A DNA stretch of 64,000 nucleotides, from assembly GCF_003473485.1 (NCBI RefSeq), contig NC_053046.1, positions 39,393,832 to 39,457,831 on the forward strand, in the 5' to 3' direction. The notes beneath the pieces are model-generated. The model did not search any database and was not told the origin of the DNA. It was given only the letters and a program-made list of their open reading frames with translations. The first letter of the stretch is position 1, and each line of letters starts with the position of its first letter. Position numbers and translations under genes: made by a program. The DNA comes from Medicago truncatula (lineage: Eukaryota > Streptophyta > Magnoliopsida > Fabales > Fabaceae). Below, piece by piece: positions 9,842 through 21,964 of the stretch.

Positions 9842-10168
9842 TTCTAAGGCGAAGGAATTTCACGGACTGCATGTCGTGAATGATGAATTCGAAGATATTC
9901 TAAAATCGTTTTGGAAGTGTTGCTTTTTGAAACCTAATGTAGTTCTCTAATTCTAAGGCGAAGGAATTTCACGGACTGCATGTCGTGAATGATGAATTCG
10001 AAGATATTCTAAAATCATTTTGGAAGTGTTGCTTTTTGAAACCTAATGTAGTTCTCTAATTCTAAGGCGAAGGAATTTCACGGACTGCATGTCGTGAATG
10101 ATGAATTCGAAGATATTCTAAAATCGTTTTGGAAGTGTTGCTTTTTGAAACCTAATGTAGTTCTCTAA
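9733..10168 (+). repeat. four-copy 109-bp tandem repeat of the PB1 gene 3' end
   Basis: Units start at 9733, 9842, 9951 and 10060 with exact 109-bp spacing. Each begins TTCTAAGGCGAAGGAATTTC and ends with the family stop codon (GTTCTCTAA). The copies differ at very few positions, so amplification is recent. As 109 is not divisible by three and each unit carries the stop, the array is untranslated beyond the first unit. Confidence 0.9.
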
Positions 10169-10390
10169 TTTTCTTTTGAAGTGTAGTCAATTGTACGGAT
10201 TCAAATTGATTAATATATTGGTTCTATTTTATCATGGATTTGTCTCCTATATTTCTTGCACTTATCTATGTTAAGCATCTATGTTTGTTATATTTTACTT
10301 GCTTTCTATTGTCGTGTCTAATATTATTATGGTCATTAACAATATGCATTTGGTTGATAAAATATGTGTATATCTAAAATTAACAGAAAA
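10169..10390 (+). other. 3' flank shared by the PB1 copies
   Basis: Matches 5480-5720 and the reverse of 1590-1800. Confidence 0.6.
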
Positions 10391-11440
10391 CAAATGAAAT
10401 CAATGTATTTTACCCAAGTGAAATTTTACTGCTCTATGGAAGTACCTATGTTTGTTATGGAAGTTAAAAGAAATTGGTAATGGTCACTATTATGAAAGTG
10501 AAATTTCATTAACAGATGACAGCTTCATGATTCAAAACCTCCTGTCTTTAATAACTTCCTTCAGTTAACTACGGCGATATTATTGTGCATTGTTAGTCAA
10601 ATTAGTATAACTCTTTCTTTCCTCTTGTTAGAATGATTAAAATGTTGCATTATGAATAGAAATTTTAAGATACATGCATGTAATGTAAATGAGCTTAATG
10701 AAGATACATTGTCAGTGTAAAATAGTTTTACACCAACATCCATTGAAAACTCATATATATTGTCACGTAAATGTACTTAGTAATACGTTGATTAGTACAG
10801 TGTTATTTAATAGGACTATAGCGTAGCGGAATTCCAACAACCTGTTATTTTCTACGATCTACGGTTGCCATTACTGCTGTTTTTATGACGGGCTTTAAAA
10901 TAGGCAACTAGTCTATATCTGTAAGTCTTGACGTTACTGTAATTGGTTATTTTTCTTCTACTCAAGCGTTTGTTAATGTCAATTTAGTGCAAAATATAAG
11001 ACAAGTCTTGAAATTCTTGTCATTGAAGGTGAGGCATTGGTTTTGTTACCAACCATTAACTATAGAGCAGTGGAAGTATATGGAGCTGTAGAACCTACTC
11101 ACAATTCCAAACTGTTAATCATGAGTGCCTTTATCATGATGCTTCATGATCCCAAAAAGTTTCTTCTCTTTCTAATTCTGATGCATCATGCAATTGATAA
11201 TGTCTCATATATGATTTTTTAATATCCGCGATTTGGTCATGTTTAAGAATTATTTCGGGACGAATAGCATTGCTCCATAAAGTGTTGAGTTGATTGTAAA
11301 AAAATATTATAAACTCATGGAGCATAAATAAAACACTCCACCTCTTATATTAGGGTCATATTATTTATAAGAATTCATGATAAACGATATTCAAAGGAAA
11401 AGCTACTAAAAATAGTAGATGCCAATCACCTGATAATAAA
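10391..11440. other. intergenic DNA, no gene recognised
   Basis: AT-rich single-copy-looking sequence. A 61-codon open frame at 11037-11222 has no recognisable features and is not annotated. Confidence 0.5.
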
Positions 11441-11538
11441 GTTTGAATATTTCATAGTTCACCCTACCATTACAAACAGAATAGAAAAACAAGAAAGATA
11501 TCAGCTTATGCTATGCCAAATTCTAATAGCTGAAATTA

Positions 11539-12874
11539 TTATACCAAGAAGTTGGTGCACATGAAGATTAAGATGAGCACAACAAGTGAGTGGTAGATTT
11601 GAATGTTTGAAGTCGCTGAACTTTTGTGGGGAGTAGGCTGAGGAGCTGGTGCAACATGTTCATTAACATCGATTGCGACCTTCACTCCGCGCTGACAGAA
11701 ACCTCCTCCGCTTATGAAGTAATGGGTCTTGGCCTCACTCAACTGAAAAACTTCTCTTCCGACACCTGTTGTTATGTTCTTGATGAATCCACTATCTATG
11801 CAGTTTTCATAGCTTGTCTTGTTCACCTCCAACACACTGAAGAAATGCCTATCATATCCAAAGACTTGCAAAGCAAAGCATAAGAAAATAAGTATTGAAT
11901 AGTCCATGATGTGTAGAAAGTGTTAGTAGTCCACATAGTTGTAAACTGATGCATTTTCATCAGGGTTTTACATGCCTTCATTGAAATTTTGTGTTTATGT
12001 TCAATAAAATAATTAATTTGAAGAGGTACTTGTTATATTACTGACCAATCACTCATAGAAATTCGATCTTTGAAAATTACAAAATTTCATTATATTATGA
12101 TATTTAGATCGTCAATCACATTAGTTTTTTGGGTAGTTCATTTATTGGTTCAACAATTTTCAATTTTTGAGATAGTATTAAAATTTTGTTAGCCCAAACT
12201 AAATTGTTTAATTCAACATTTCATCATACGGATGATTCGCCTGTTAGTAAGAATATACAACACCATGGCAAGAATACCAAGATTAGGGTTTCAGGTTCAT
12301 GAAAGCACACAAAATCAAAAATTTGAGAAACTAATGAAAGGGAAAGAATAAAAAAGGTCAAAGGTTATTCAAAATTGAATAGATTGGAATGTATGGATTA
12401 ATTTGCATTTTGGATTCTCATCTTAACTTTGTTTTGTTGTGGAAATAAAAGACAAGCAACTAAAATCTCTAAAAAAAAAAAAAAAAAAAAAATACAGCTC
12501 TGAGTTCAGCCGATAAACCCAAAGAAATAAAAACAAGAGTCATCTCAAACACTGAAATCCAACCAAATTTGGGTAAGTTATATGCGACCCGATTAGCCTC
12601 ACGATAAGCATGAACAACGGAATAACTAGAAAAATGACGAAGAAGAAAAAATAAATGAAATAATGAAATAAGAGAAAGAAAGAAAAAAAAACTTACATAG
12701 CCATTCATTCAAATGAAATTGTTTGTCCGATGACCATTTTGTCATGTTAATATTGGTGTTCCATCCATGGTCATCCCCTCCAACATCGTGACGCACAGAT
12801 TTTGCCATGCTCCACATCATAGCCATCATAATCATCTTCAACAACATGTTTTTGTTTAAGCTCAAAACCTCCAT
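11539..12874 (-). CDS. early nodulin-like / phytocyanin-domain GPI-anchored protein, copy A
   Basis: Two exons: 12874-12697 and 11864-11539 (504 nt, 167 aa), joined in phase to give ...NEWLFFGYDRHFFSVLEV. A signal peptide lies in about residues 1-25 (MLLKMIMMAMMWSMA), followed by the phytocyanin entry GGDDHGWNTNINMTKW. The second exon has the VLEVNKTSYENC strand and a Cys pair (ENC and GFCQRG). An Ala/Pro-rich linker (APAPQPTP) and a hydrophobic tail predict GPI anchoring at the plasma membrane. The Cys-x4-His-x4-Met/Gln copper site of true plantacyanins is not present around FISGGGFCQRGVKV, as in the lamin-like/ENODL class, so copper binding is unlikely. Alternative start: M10. Its near-identical twin is at 17902-19284. 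Confidence 0.85.
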
Positions 12875-13224
12875 TTTTTTTTTCAGTCAAATGCCTCAAT
12901 TTTATTTGCAACTATAAGGGTTAAACTAAGGTCCTATATAGATTATTTTATTGTACAATGGATGTATCAGAATCCGGTTGAGGGTGTCATAAATTTGGAA
13001 TCAATAAAATCAGATTGTTTCCAAATTGCATTTGGAAATTATTAATATAAATACCAATATAAAAGATTTTTTGACCGAATGTATCGCCCATATTAATTAA
13101 GCATATCAATAATTGCGTGGAAAATGAAAAGCGTATATACCAACTAATGATGATAAGATTCATTGTTCATATTTCCCCTCAAAAAAGAAATTATTTGTTC
13201 ATAGAAAGAGGTTTTAGTTGTAAA

Positions 13225-13310
13225 CTACAACTGTGGCTAGAAATAGGGTGTCCGGGATTCGAACCCGACCCCTGCATATAATAATGTATTGTCCCTATCA
13301 ACTACTATTA
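13225..13310 (+). mobile_element. tRNA-derived SINE remnant (decayed)
   Basis: Retains GTGGCTAGAAA and a B-box-like GGGATTCGAACCCGACC followed by CCCTGCATATA. Compared with the duplicate at 19645-19745 the central anticodon-like part is deleted. Confidence 0.5.
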
Positions 13311-14385
13311 AGTCATTTTAGTTGAATATAATTATTCTAAAATATCTAATTTAATAAAGAATAATTTAATAAAGAATACGGTTACACTTTTCATTAATAA
13401 TGAGAAAAAATATATTTTACTTTGGACATTAACATTTTGTATTAATTTAGAATTAGAGTTGAATAAACAAAAAGATTATTATATAAATACTATAAATATA
13501 ATTTTTTTTTGACAAAAATAAATATAAGTCATATGTACAGTAAAAAGTCTGTACACGTCTGTCGAATAATTTTTTATTTATTTTTGGTAGAAGTATCCAA
13601 ACATGTTTAATCATATCCCACTAATACAATAATAACAAATGTATATGTGATGAGATGTGATTAGTTGTATACGTAAAAAAAAAACTTTATATTTATAATT
13701 AAACTCATTATAATATCTTTTTTTTTTACGAAATTATAATATCTTTTTTTGATATAATATAAAAGGAAACATATATTTTTCTTGATTTTATTTTTTGTTA
13801 TATTATACCAAGAAATATGACAAACGATTTCCATTTTCTTTAAGGAGAAAAACGATTTTCAATATTCGAATGTTGAAATTTGGTGTCTACATTATGCTTG
13901 TAAAATAATTAAACAACTAGTAAGTGATTTGGCACAGTTGGTTAATGAGCTCTCTTTAGACGAGTTGTTCAAAAAAATCCAACTTCGATTTTTGGTTTGA
14001 TTTTATTTGCATACCAATTGAATAATTACAAGGACCGTTTCCCCTAAAATCGGAGATTAACACAAAAATAAAATAGTATAAAGTAAATTTTATATGGTCA
14101 CAAAATTTGGACACAATATATACACGTCTGCACAAAAAATAAAAGGAAAAAATAAATAATGTATATTTTAAAAATAATTAAATGATGTATAATTTTATAT
14201 ATATTCTAAAATAATTATTATTTAAGATTGTGATCGACTAGGTGTTTTCACCAAAATATAAGCAAAATTGATATAAAAAATAAATAAAAATTAAATGCAT
14301 TTAGTCCAAAATTTAAACCATAAAACATTTGACATTTTGGATCCGTTTTTAGAGCATTTATATAATTATTTAATTTAAAATGCGA
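13311..14385. other. AT-rich flank within the duplication
   Basis: No gene. Aligns with 19746-20955 of the second copy, with indels. Confidence 0.5.
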
Positions 14386-17300
14386 GTGAATAGACTATTC
14401 CATCCTCAAATATGCATGCATCGGTCGACTCCGTCCCCAAATTCTTTCAAAATAGTCAATAGGTCCATGAATTATGTAAGCATCAGTCAATTTCGGCCTC
14501 GAATTCTTTCAAAATAACCAATATGTCCCTGAATTTAACAATGTTGACGTGTCACGTTAAACGCTGACGTGCAATTTCAAGTCAATTTCCACATGTACAT
14601 GGACAAATTCGATCGAAAAATTCTGAATTTTTTTCTAACTTTTTTTTAAACAAAACTCATTACTGTTAAATCAATTTCTGAATTATTCATTAAAAATTAA
14701 ATTGGTTCCTAAATTATGTATCTTATCGTTAATCTAGTCTCTCATTCGATCAAATAAATGTTAAAAACTAAAAGAATGTATTTAAGAGAGTAAATAACAT
14801 TTTTCCAACATTTAAGTTGCAACTGGTCACAATCAGAATAAGTTGTATTTTCTACTTATTATCCTAGTTTATGCACATGAAACTTACACCATGCTCTACT
14901 TCTATGGGTTATAATACATATATCATTACATCTTATTAATTTTATTTAATTTAGACATGAAACTATTATATACAGTATTTATGATATTTACTAATTTTTA
15001 GTGTGTTTTTGGAACTCAAGTGTAAATTCTAGGATTTCATAATGGTGTTTCGGAAAAGAAAGAAAAAAATGTGAGGTTAATTTACATGAGCCTAGGCATG
15101 TATATTTAGATATGCAAGTCCTAAATTCTGAAGCAAAAAGATCTTTAAGTTATTCCAGTTATAAGAACAATAGTGTAACACTAAAAAGGAATTTGCTATA
15201 TCCACTAGAAGACCAAAAACAATAGAGGATTCCTTTAACGGGTTTCTTCAGTACCTCATCATTCATTGTTCTCTATTGCCTTTTCATTGTCATTTCCTAT
15301 TTGAAGTTTTACTATTCCACTAGAATCAATTAGGGTTCCTTTGATTCCCCATGACATCCCTTGTTTCTCAACTCATGCAGGATCATTTGATCTTGCGTAA
15401 TTATACTTGATCATTTATCAGAATAACATTTGCTTTGCTATGAGCAAAAACTTGTCTTGCAGAAAATTAATAAGATGCAATGATATATGTATTTTATCTA
15501 TGGTAGTATAGCATGTTGTGAGTTCTATGTGCATAAACTAGGATAATAAACGTCAGTTGCAATTTAAGTGTTGGAAAAAAAGACTAGTTACTCTCTTAAA
15601 TACATTATTTTAATTTTTAACATTTATTTGATAGTATCAAGGATCAGATTGATAGATAAGATAAATAATTTGGTGATCGTTTTGATAATGAGTGACATAA
15701 TTCATGGACCAATTTGATTTTGAATAATTCAGGGGTTGATTTGATAGTGTAACAATTTGCAACGACTTTCATTTTAAAATCAAATCAAATCAAAAAATTT
15801 CAGTCAATTTCGTCCATGTACACGTGGGAGCTGACTTTGAACTCCATATCAGCACCGTTAACGATGAGACTTGACAAATGGACTAAATTGATTGACATTC
15901 GTCGCGTCATTTTTTCGGAGGTCAAACTATTTTATTAGCATTGACTCACTTTTTATTTCACGGCTGAACTTTTAATTTTTTTCAAAAGAAAGTGGAAAAA
16001 TGTTCAAATACCAGATTTTTAAAGATTAAGGGTTCGGGGGTTGGTTATATTTAGGGAAGGTATTAGCACCCTAAATATTCGTAGTACTCTACGAGAACCT
16101 CTTGATTTTATTTATTTTTCGTGCTATAACTTGCTTGCTTTTTTTTGTTTAAAAGAAGGAATTAAAAAGTAGTGATTAAAAGAAAATGAACATTTTTATT
16201 TACATTTTTTATTTATTTGGAAGGACGAGTGTCCTTTGCCTACGTACCCGTGAGGGATCAAAACCTCATAGTTCGGGGTAGAAATTGATGTTTGATTGGT
16301 TTTGTGTTTTTTATTAGTTTTTGAAAATGTTTTAAAATAAAAAGTCAAGTGGCAAATGAGTATTTGTTTGTATTTTTTAATATTAAAAGAAAAAAAGACT
16401 CAAAAGTAGAATTAAAGTTGATTGCAATTTGATTAAGAAAGAAAAGATAAAAGGGAATCACTTGATTGTAAATCAAGGTTTATTATGAAAATATTTTTGA
16501 TGATTTTTTTGGTTATTTGCATTTTTTTTTTTTTTTAATATTAATTGAAACATAAAATAAAATCGCGAAGAATTTCCGTAGTGACGTTGGATCACCACGA
16601 AAACCCTTTAATCTAACCTAATTTGTTTTGCATTTTTTCAATATATATAAAGCAATAAAAAAAATATGACACACGCACGCACACTTTTTCTCATTTATAT
16701 TTACATTGGACCTAAATACATTCTAATTGCTGGAAAATAAATGACAATAGTTAAAATGCTAAATAGAAATAAAATGCAAGAAAATTAAAAATAAAATTAA
16801 AAAAAGGGACAACCAAAGGGACAAAATTACCAAAGGGACAAAATTCCGAAGGGTCTGAAAAAGAGGGGGGAAGAAAAGAATAGCTCGTCAACACAAGCTA
16901 AATGGGGAGAAGAGAGAAAAGTTCTTTGACAAGTCAAGAGAACTTTTGGTGTGTATAAGTGAGGAATGAGAGCTATATTTATAGGTGAGGAGGTTGATGA
17001 AAATGGAAAAATGGTTTAATGGATTTTTATGGTGATTTGAATGGTGTTTAATGGTGAATTTTAAAAGAGGAATGTGAAAGTTGACACTTGACTTGGAAAA
17101 TTTTGGACCTTGGACATTTTATTTTTTGACCTATTCTAAAGAAAATAAAATAATAAAAAAAAAAGGTAAAATAAAATAACCTAAAATAAAACAAAAGGAT
17201 AAAAATAAAAGCAAAAATAAAAGATGGAAAATAACTAAAATAAAAAAGACTAAAAATAAAATAAAATAAAAAAGGGTCCCGAAATTGAAACAAAAATGAG

Positions 17301-17505
17301 GTATTTTAAAGTACCTCTCTGCCGAATTTTTCACTGAAAAGTCAGAGAATATTCCAAGCCAGAGATTGTATAAATGTAGGATCTTTGGTAAAAAAAAAAA
17401 TTGAGGTATGACAACATTCATAAAATTCAAGGACGTATTGACTATTTTGAAAAATTCGAGGAGAAAATTAACCAATGAATACAAATTTAAGGATGAAATA
17501 ACTTA
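14386..17505. mobile_element. long-TIR DNA element (Mutator-like?), interrupted by an LTR insertion
   Basis: The left arm (about 14386-14940) is matched in inverted orientation by 15480-15900 plus 17414-17505. Matching words include AATAAATGTTAAAAA-type sequence with TTTAAGAGAGTAA, CACATGTACATGGAC versus its complement, and the outer CTATTGACTATTTTGAAA. Arms of over 500 bp suggest a Mutator-like or fold-back element. The interior (about 15160-15480) has no recognisable transposase. The superfamily is not proven because no clean target duplication was found. Confidence 0.6.
15901..17413 (-). mobile_element. Ogre-like (Ty3/gypsy, Tat) LTR insertion
   Basis: The insert is flanked by ACATTC at 15895-15900 and 17414-17419 and splits the right arm of the TIR element. 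Read on the minus strand it begins TGTCATACCTCAA, the usual start of legume Ogre LTRs. It contains complements of GGGAAGGTATTAGCACCCT and GTACTCTACGAGAACC, phrases I associate with Ogre LTR/leader DNA. No protein domains remain, so this is probably a solo LTR or truncated LTR/leader. A terminal CA is not evident at the other end. Family assignment is from memory. Confidence 0.6.
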
Positions 17506-17800
17506 TCAACTTTGGTGTTATTAACTTGAAGATAGATTCAATTGAGAAAACAAATATGTGTTCATGATAAATTTGTTTTAAGAATCTTATTTAAGATTAG
17601 GTGTCGAGTGGACAATGTCAAGGCACTAGCAATGATAGATGACATGAAGGTAATATATATGCCTCTAAAGTTGTATAAAAGAGAACTTAGGACTTAAATC
17701 AATACATTACTAGTAATAAAACTCAAAAGTTAACTCTAATGCATGTAACCTCATTAGTCTAGAAAGCCATTTTTAACCAATTTCAAAAGTATATTTAAAA
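17506..17800. other. intergenic spacer between duplicated blocks
   Basis: Nothing recognised. Confidence 0.5.
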
Positions 17801-17901
17801 GTTTGAATATTCCATAGTTCACCCTACCATTACAAACAGAATAGAAAAACAAGAAAGATATCAGCTTATGCTATGCGAAATTCTAATGGCTGAAATTATT
17901 A

Positions 17902-19284
17902 TTATACCAAGAAGTTGGTGCACATGAAGATTAAGATGAGCACAGCAAGTGAGTGGTAGATTTGAATGTTTGAAGTCGCTGAACTTTTGTGGGGAGTAGG
18001 CTGAGGAGCTGGTGCAACATGTTCATTAACATCGATTGCGACCTTCACTCCGCGCTGACAGAAACCTCCTCCGCTTATGAAGTAATGGGTCTTGGCCTCA
18101 CTCAACTGAAAAACTTCTCTTCCGACACCTGTTGTTATGTTCTTGATGAATCCACTATCTATGCAGTTTTCATAGCTTGTCTTGTTCACCTCCAACACAC
18201 TGAAGAAATGCCTATCATATCCAAAGACTTGCAAAGCAAAGCATAAGAAAATAAGTATTGAATAGTCCATGATGTGTAGAAAGTGTTAGTAGTCCACATA
18301 GTTGTAAACTGATGCATTTTCATCAGGGTTTTACATGCCTTCATTGAAATTTTGTGTTTATGTTCAATATAATAATTAATTTGAAGAGGTACTTGTTATA
18401 TCAGTGACCAATCACTCATAGATTAATGAATCATCAACTTAGTCCCTGAAATCACAGTCGATAGAAATTCGATCTTTGATACTTACAAAAAATCATAATA
18501 TTATGATATTCAAATCATCAATCACATTAGTTTTTTGGGTAGTTCAATTATTGGTTCGACAATAGTTTGATTCAACATTTCAACGTTATACGGATGATTC
18601 CCTCGTTAGCAAGAATATACACCATTTTCATTGCATGGTTGGTGGCGAGAAGACCACGATTAGGGTTTCAAGTTCATGGGAGCACACAAAATAAGCGAGA
18701 ATACCACGATTAGGGTTTCAAGTTCATGGGAGCACACAAAATAAAAAAAATTGAGAAACAATTGAAAAAAAAGGTCAAAGGTTATTCAAAATCTCTAGAA
18801 GAAAATAGATTGGAATGTGTGGATTAATTTGCATTTTGGATTCTCATCTTAACTATGTTTTGTTGTGGAAATAAAAGACAAACAACTGAAAATCTCTAGA
18901 AGAAAAGAAAAAATCATACAGCTCTAAGATCACCCGCTAAACCCAAAGAAATAAAAACAAAAGTCGTCTCAAACTCTAAAGTCTAATTAAATTCAGGTAA
19001 GTTATATGCAACCCGATTAGCCTCGTGATGAGCATGAACAACGGAATAACTAGAAAAACAAGGAAGATGAAAAAATGAAATAAGAGAAAGAGAAAAAAAA
19101 ACTTACATAGCCATTCATTCAAATGAAAGTGTTTGTCCGATGACCATTTTGTCATGTTAATATTGGTGTTCCATCCATGGTCATCCCCTCCAACATCGTG
19201 ACGCACAGATTTTGCCATGCTCCACATCATAGCCATCATAATCATCTTCAACAACATGTTTTTGTTTAAGCTCAAAACCTCCAT
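17902..19284 (-). CDS. early nodulin-like / phytocyanin-domain GPI-anchored protein, copy B
   Basis: Two exons, 19284-19107 and 18227-17902 (504 nt, 167 aa), with the same splice sites as copy A. The protein differs at only two positions that I can see: Q to H before FHLNEWL, and V to A in the C-terminal hydrophobic tail (SLAVLILIF). Signal peptide, degenerate phytocyanin domain without the copper ligands, Pro-rich linker and GPI-type tail are all retained, so both copies appear functional and under constraint or very recently duplicated. The intron is about 880 bp. The family acts at the plasma membrane/cell wall interface; the specific role is unknown. Confidence 0.85.
18649..18745. repeat. 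54-bp tandem duplication in the copy B intron
   Basis: ACCACGATTAGGGTTTCAAG with flanks through GGGAGCACACAAAATAA occurs twice in a row here but once in copy A (near 12268-12320). Confidence 0.85.
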
Positions 19285-19644
19285 TTTTTTTTTTCAGTCA
19301 AATGCCTCAATTTTATTTGAAACTATAAAGGTTAAACTAAGGTCCTATATAGATTGTTTTATTGTACAATGGTCATAATTTTGGAATCAATAAAATCGGA
19401 TTGTTTCCAAATTGCATTTGGAAATTATTAATATAAATACCAATATAAAAGATCTTTTGACTGAATGGATCGCCCATATTAATTAAGCATATCAATAATT
19501 GCGTGAAAAAAGAAAAGCGTATATACTAACTAATGATGATAAGATTCATTGTTCATATTTCCCCTCAAAAAAGAAATTATTTGTTCATAGAAAGAGGTTT
19601 TAGTTGTAAACTACTTAATTTTTTACTATGAAGTCTTTTTTTTT

Positions 19645-19745
19645 TTTTTTATCAGGTAGCATAGTGGCTAGAAATTCACTTTTAAAGTGAATAAGTGAGG
19701 TGTCCGGGATTCAAACCCGACCCCTGCATATAACAATGCATTGTT
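19645..19745 (+). mobile_element. tRNA-derived SINE-like element
   Basis: A-box-like GGTAGCATAGTGG at 19655, an anticodon-arm-like CACTTTTAAAGTG, then B-box-like GGGATTCAAACCCGACC and CCCTGCATATA. The cloverleaf is broken and the element sits in the duplicated block, so it is a SINE-type remnant rather than a working tRNA gene. Confidence 0.6.
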
Positions 19746-20955
19746 GATATGAGAAAAAATTAATTTTATTTTAATATGAACAAATTAATTTTGAGGGGAA
19801 ATATGAGTAGTTTTAATATGAACAAATTAATTTTATTTTTATTTTTTACTATCTAGACTTGTTTCAATATCTAATTTTTTTTTTTTTTTGAGCAAAACAA
19901 TATCTAATTTAATAAAGAATACGGTTACACTTTTCAATAATAATGAGAAAAAATTAATTTTATTTTATCTAAAAAAAAAAATTATATATTTTACTTTCGA
20001 GATTAACATTTTGTATTAATTTAGAATTAGAATTGAATAAACAAAAAGGTTATTATATAAATACTATAAATATAATTATTTTTTTGACCAAAATAAATAT
20101 AATTTATATGTAGTAGTTTTACTGTAAAAAAGTCGGTACACGTCTGTCCAATAATTTTTTATTTATTTTTGGTAGAAGTATCCAAACATATTTAATCGTA
20201 TAGTACTAATACATCAACAACTGTATATGTGATGTGATGAGACGTGATTAGTTGTTGTATGCGTAAAAAACTTTATATTTATAATTAAACTCATCTTATA
20301 ATATCTTCTTTTTTACCAAATTATAATATCTTTTTTGATATAATACAAAAGGAAACATACATTTTTGTTGATTTTCCATCAAAAAATAGCTTTTTTGTTG
20401 ACATATGGAGTAGTATTTTACCAAGAAATATGACAAACGATTTTCAATTTTTTTTTTAGTTTCAATATTGGATTGTTGAAATTTGGTGCCTACATTGAGG
20501 TTATAAATAATTAAACAATTAATAAGTGATTTGGCTCAATTGGTTATTGAGCTCTGTCTAAACCAATTGTTCACAAGAATCGGACTTCAATTTGTAGTGA
20601 AACAAGTCTAGATAAGACTTTATTTACATATGGATTGAATAATTAGAAGGATTCATTTCACCTAAAAATCGGAGATTAATAGAAAAATAAAATAGTATAA
20701 AGTAATTTTTGAATGGTCACAAATATTTACATGTGTGCACATAAAATAAAAGGAAAAAAATAAATAATACATATTTTTAAAATAATTAAATGAATTATTA
20801 TTGTTTAGGATTGTCATCAACTAGGTCTTTTCACCAAAATATAAGCAAAATTGATCTAAAAAATAAATAAAAATCAAATACATTTTGTCCAAAATTTAAA
20901 CCATAAAACATTTGACATTTTGGATCACTTTTAGAGCATTTATTAAATTATTTAA
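19746..20955. other. AT-rich flank within the right duplication
   Basis: No gene; aligns with 13311-14385. Confidence 0.5.
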
Positions 20956-21720
20956 TTTAAAATGCGAGTGAATAGGCTTTTTTTTCGTTCTCAAATTTGT
21001 ATGCATCGGTCGATTTCGTTCCCGAATTCTTTCAAAATAGACAATAGGTTCCTGAATTTTACGGACGTCAATAAAATTGATCTCTTGTTAAGTCTCGTCG
21101 TTAACAGTGTTAACGTGTCACGTTATGCGTTGACTGGAGTTTCAAGTCAGCTTCCACATGTACATTGACGAATTTGATCAAAAAAATTGAATTTTTTTTA
21201 AATCATGTCACTCATTGTCAAATTGATCTCTAAATTATTTATCTTATCATCAATCTAGTCTCTCATACCCTCACATAAATGTTAAAAATTAAAAGAATGT
21301 GTTTAAGACAGTAAATAGCATTTCTTCCAACACTTAAGTTGAAACTGGTCACAGTAAGAATAAGTTGCATTTTCTACTTATAATTATCCTAGTGTATGCA
21401 CATAAAACTCACAACCTGCTCTACTACTATGGGTTAGAATATGTATATCATGACATCTTATTAATTTTCTGCAAAAGAACTGCTAAAAAGGAACCTACTA
21501 TATCCACTAGAAGACCAAAAACAATAAGAGATTCCTTTAGCGGGTTTCTTCAGTGCCTCATCATTCATTGTTTTCTAATGTCTTTTCATCGTCACTTCCT
21601 ATTTGAAGTTTTACTATTCCACCATAATCAATACAACAGAGTTCAGCCCTTGTTTCTCAAGTCATGTAGGATCCCTTGATCTTACGTAATTATACTTGAT
21701 CATATATATCAGTAATTTAT

Positions 21721-21960
21721 CAACAAATATTATAGCCTATTGATAAATTGACTCTAAGAAACAGGATCAATGACCTATAATATTTGTTAATCTTTGTTTG
21801 TCCAGCTATTCTTTAAGCAATTGAGTATTTTTTTCAATTTTTTTTTTTTTTTTGAGTATTTTTCATGTTAAAATAAATATTAAATTACATCAAGGTCCTT
21901 TAAATTTTAATTTTCTAACAAATAGATCCTTAAATTATCTTTTCTCATAACCATCCTTAA
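21721..21960. other. AT-rich spacer
   Basis: Nothing recognised apart from a short inverted pair of AACAAATATTATAGcctAT-type words near 21721-21790. Confidence 0.4.
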
Positions 21961-21964
21961 ATTA

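Larger units (their letters stand above)
11441..15440. repeat. direct duplication, left copy (~4 kb)
   Basis: Aligns with 17801-21720 in the same orientation: gene, introns, flanks, a tRNA-like repeat and the left part of a TIR element. Homology starts at GTTTGAATAT (11441 and 17801) with an initial offset of 6360 bp. Coding exons are nearly identical, while non-coding parts carry indels. Confidence 0.9.
17801..21720. repeat. direct duplication, right copy (~3.9 kb)
   Basis: Counterpart of 11441-15440. It ends inside the TIR element: left-arm sequence is present at about 20960-21330 and interior sequence at 21480-21715, but no right arm follows. Private differences include a 54-bp tandem duplication at about 18649-18745 and a short insertion near 18421-18460. 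Confidence 0.9.

Noticed and set aside
12469-12708. 79-codon minus-strand frame next to exon 1 of the early-nodulin-like gene
   Set aside because: It is the exon in another frame continuing into the intron poly-T.
17048-17484. Phe-rich minus-strand frames
   Set aside because: Products of A-rich low-complexity DNA inside the LTR insertion.
19645-19745. Functional tRNA-Lys gene
   Set aside because: A- and B-box-like motifs are present but the arms do not pair into a full cloverleaf and the copy at 13225 is decayed in the same way; SINE-type remnant is more likely.
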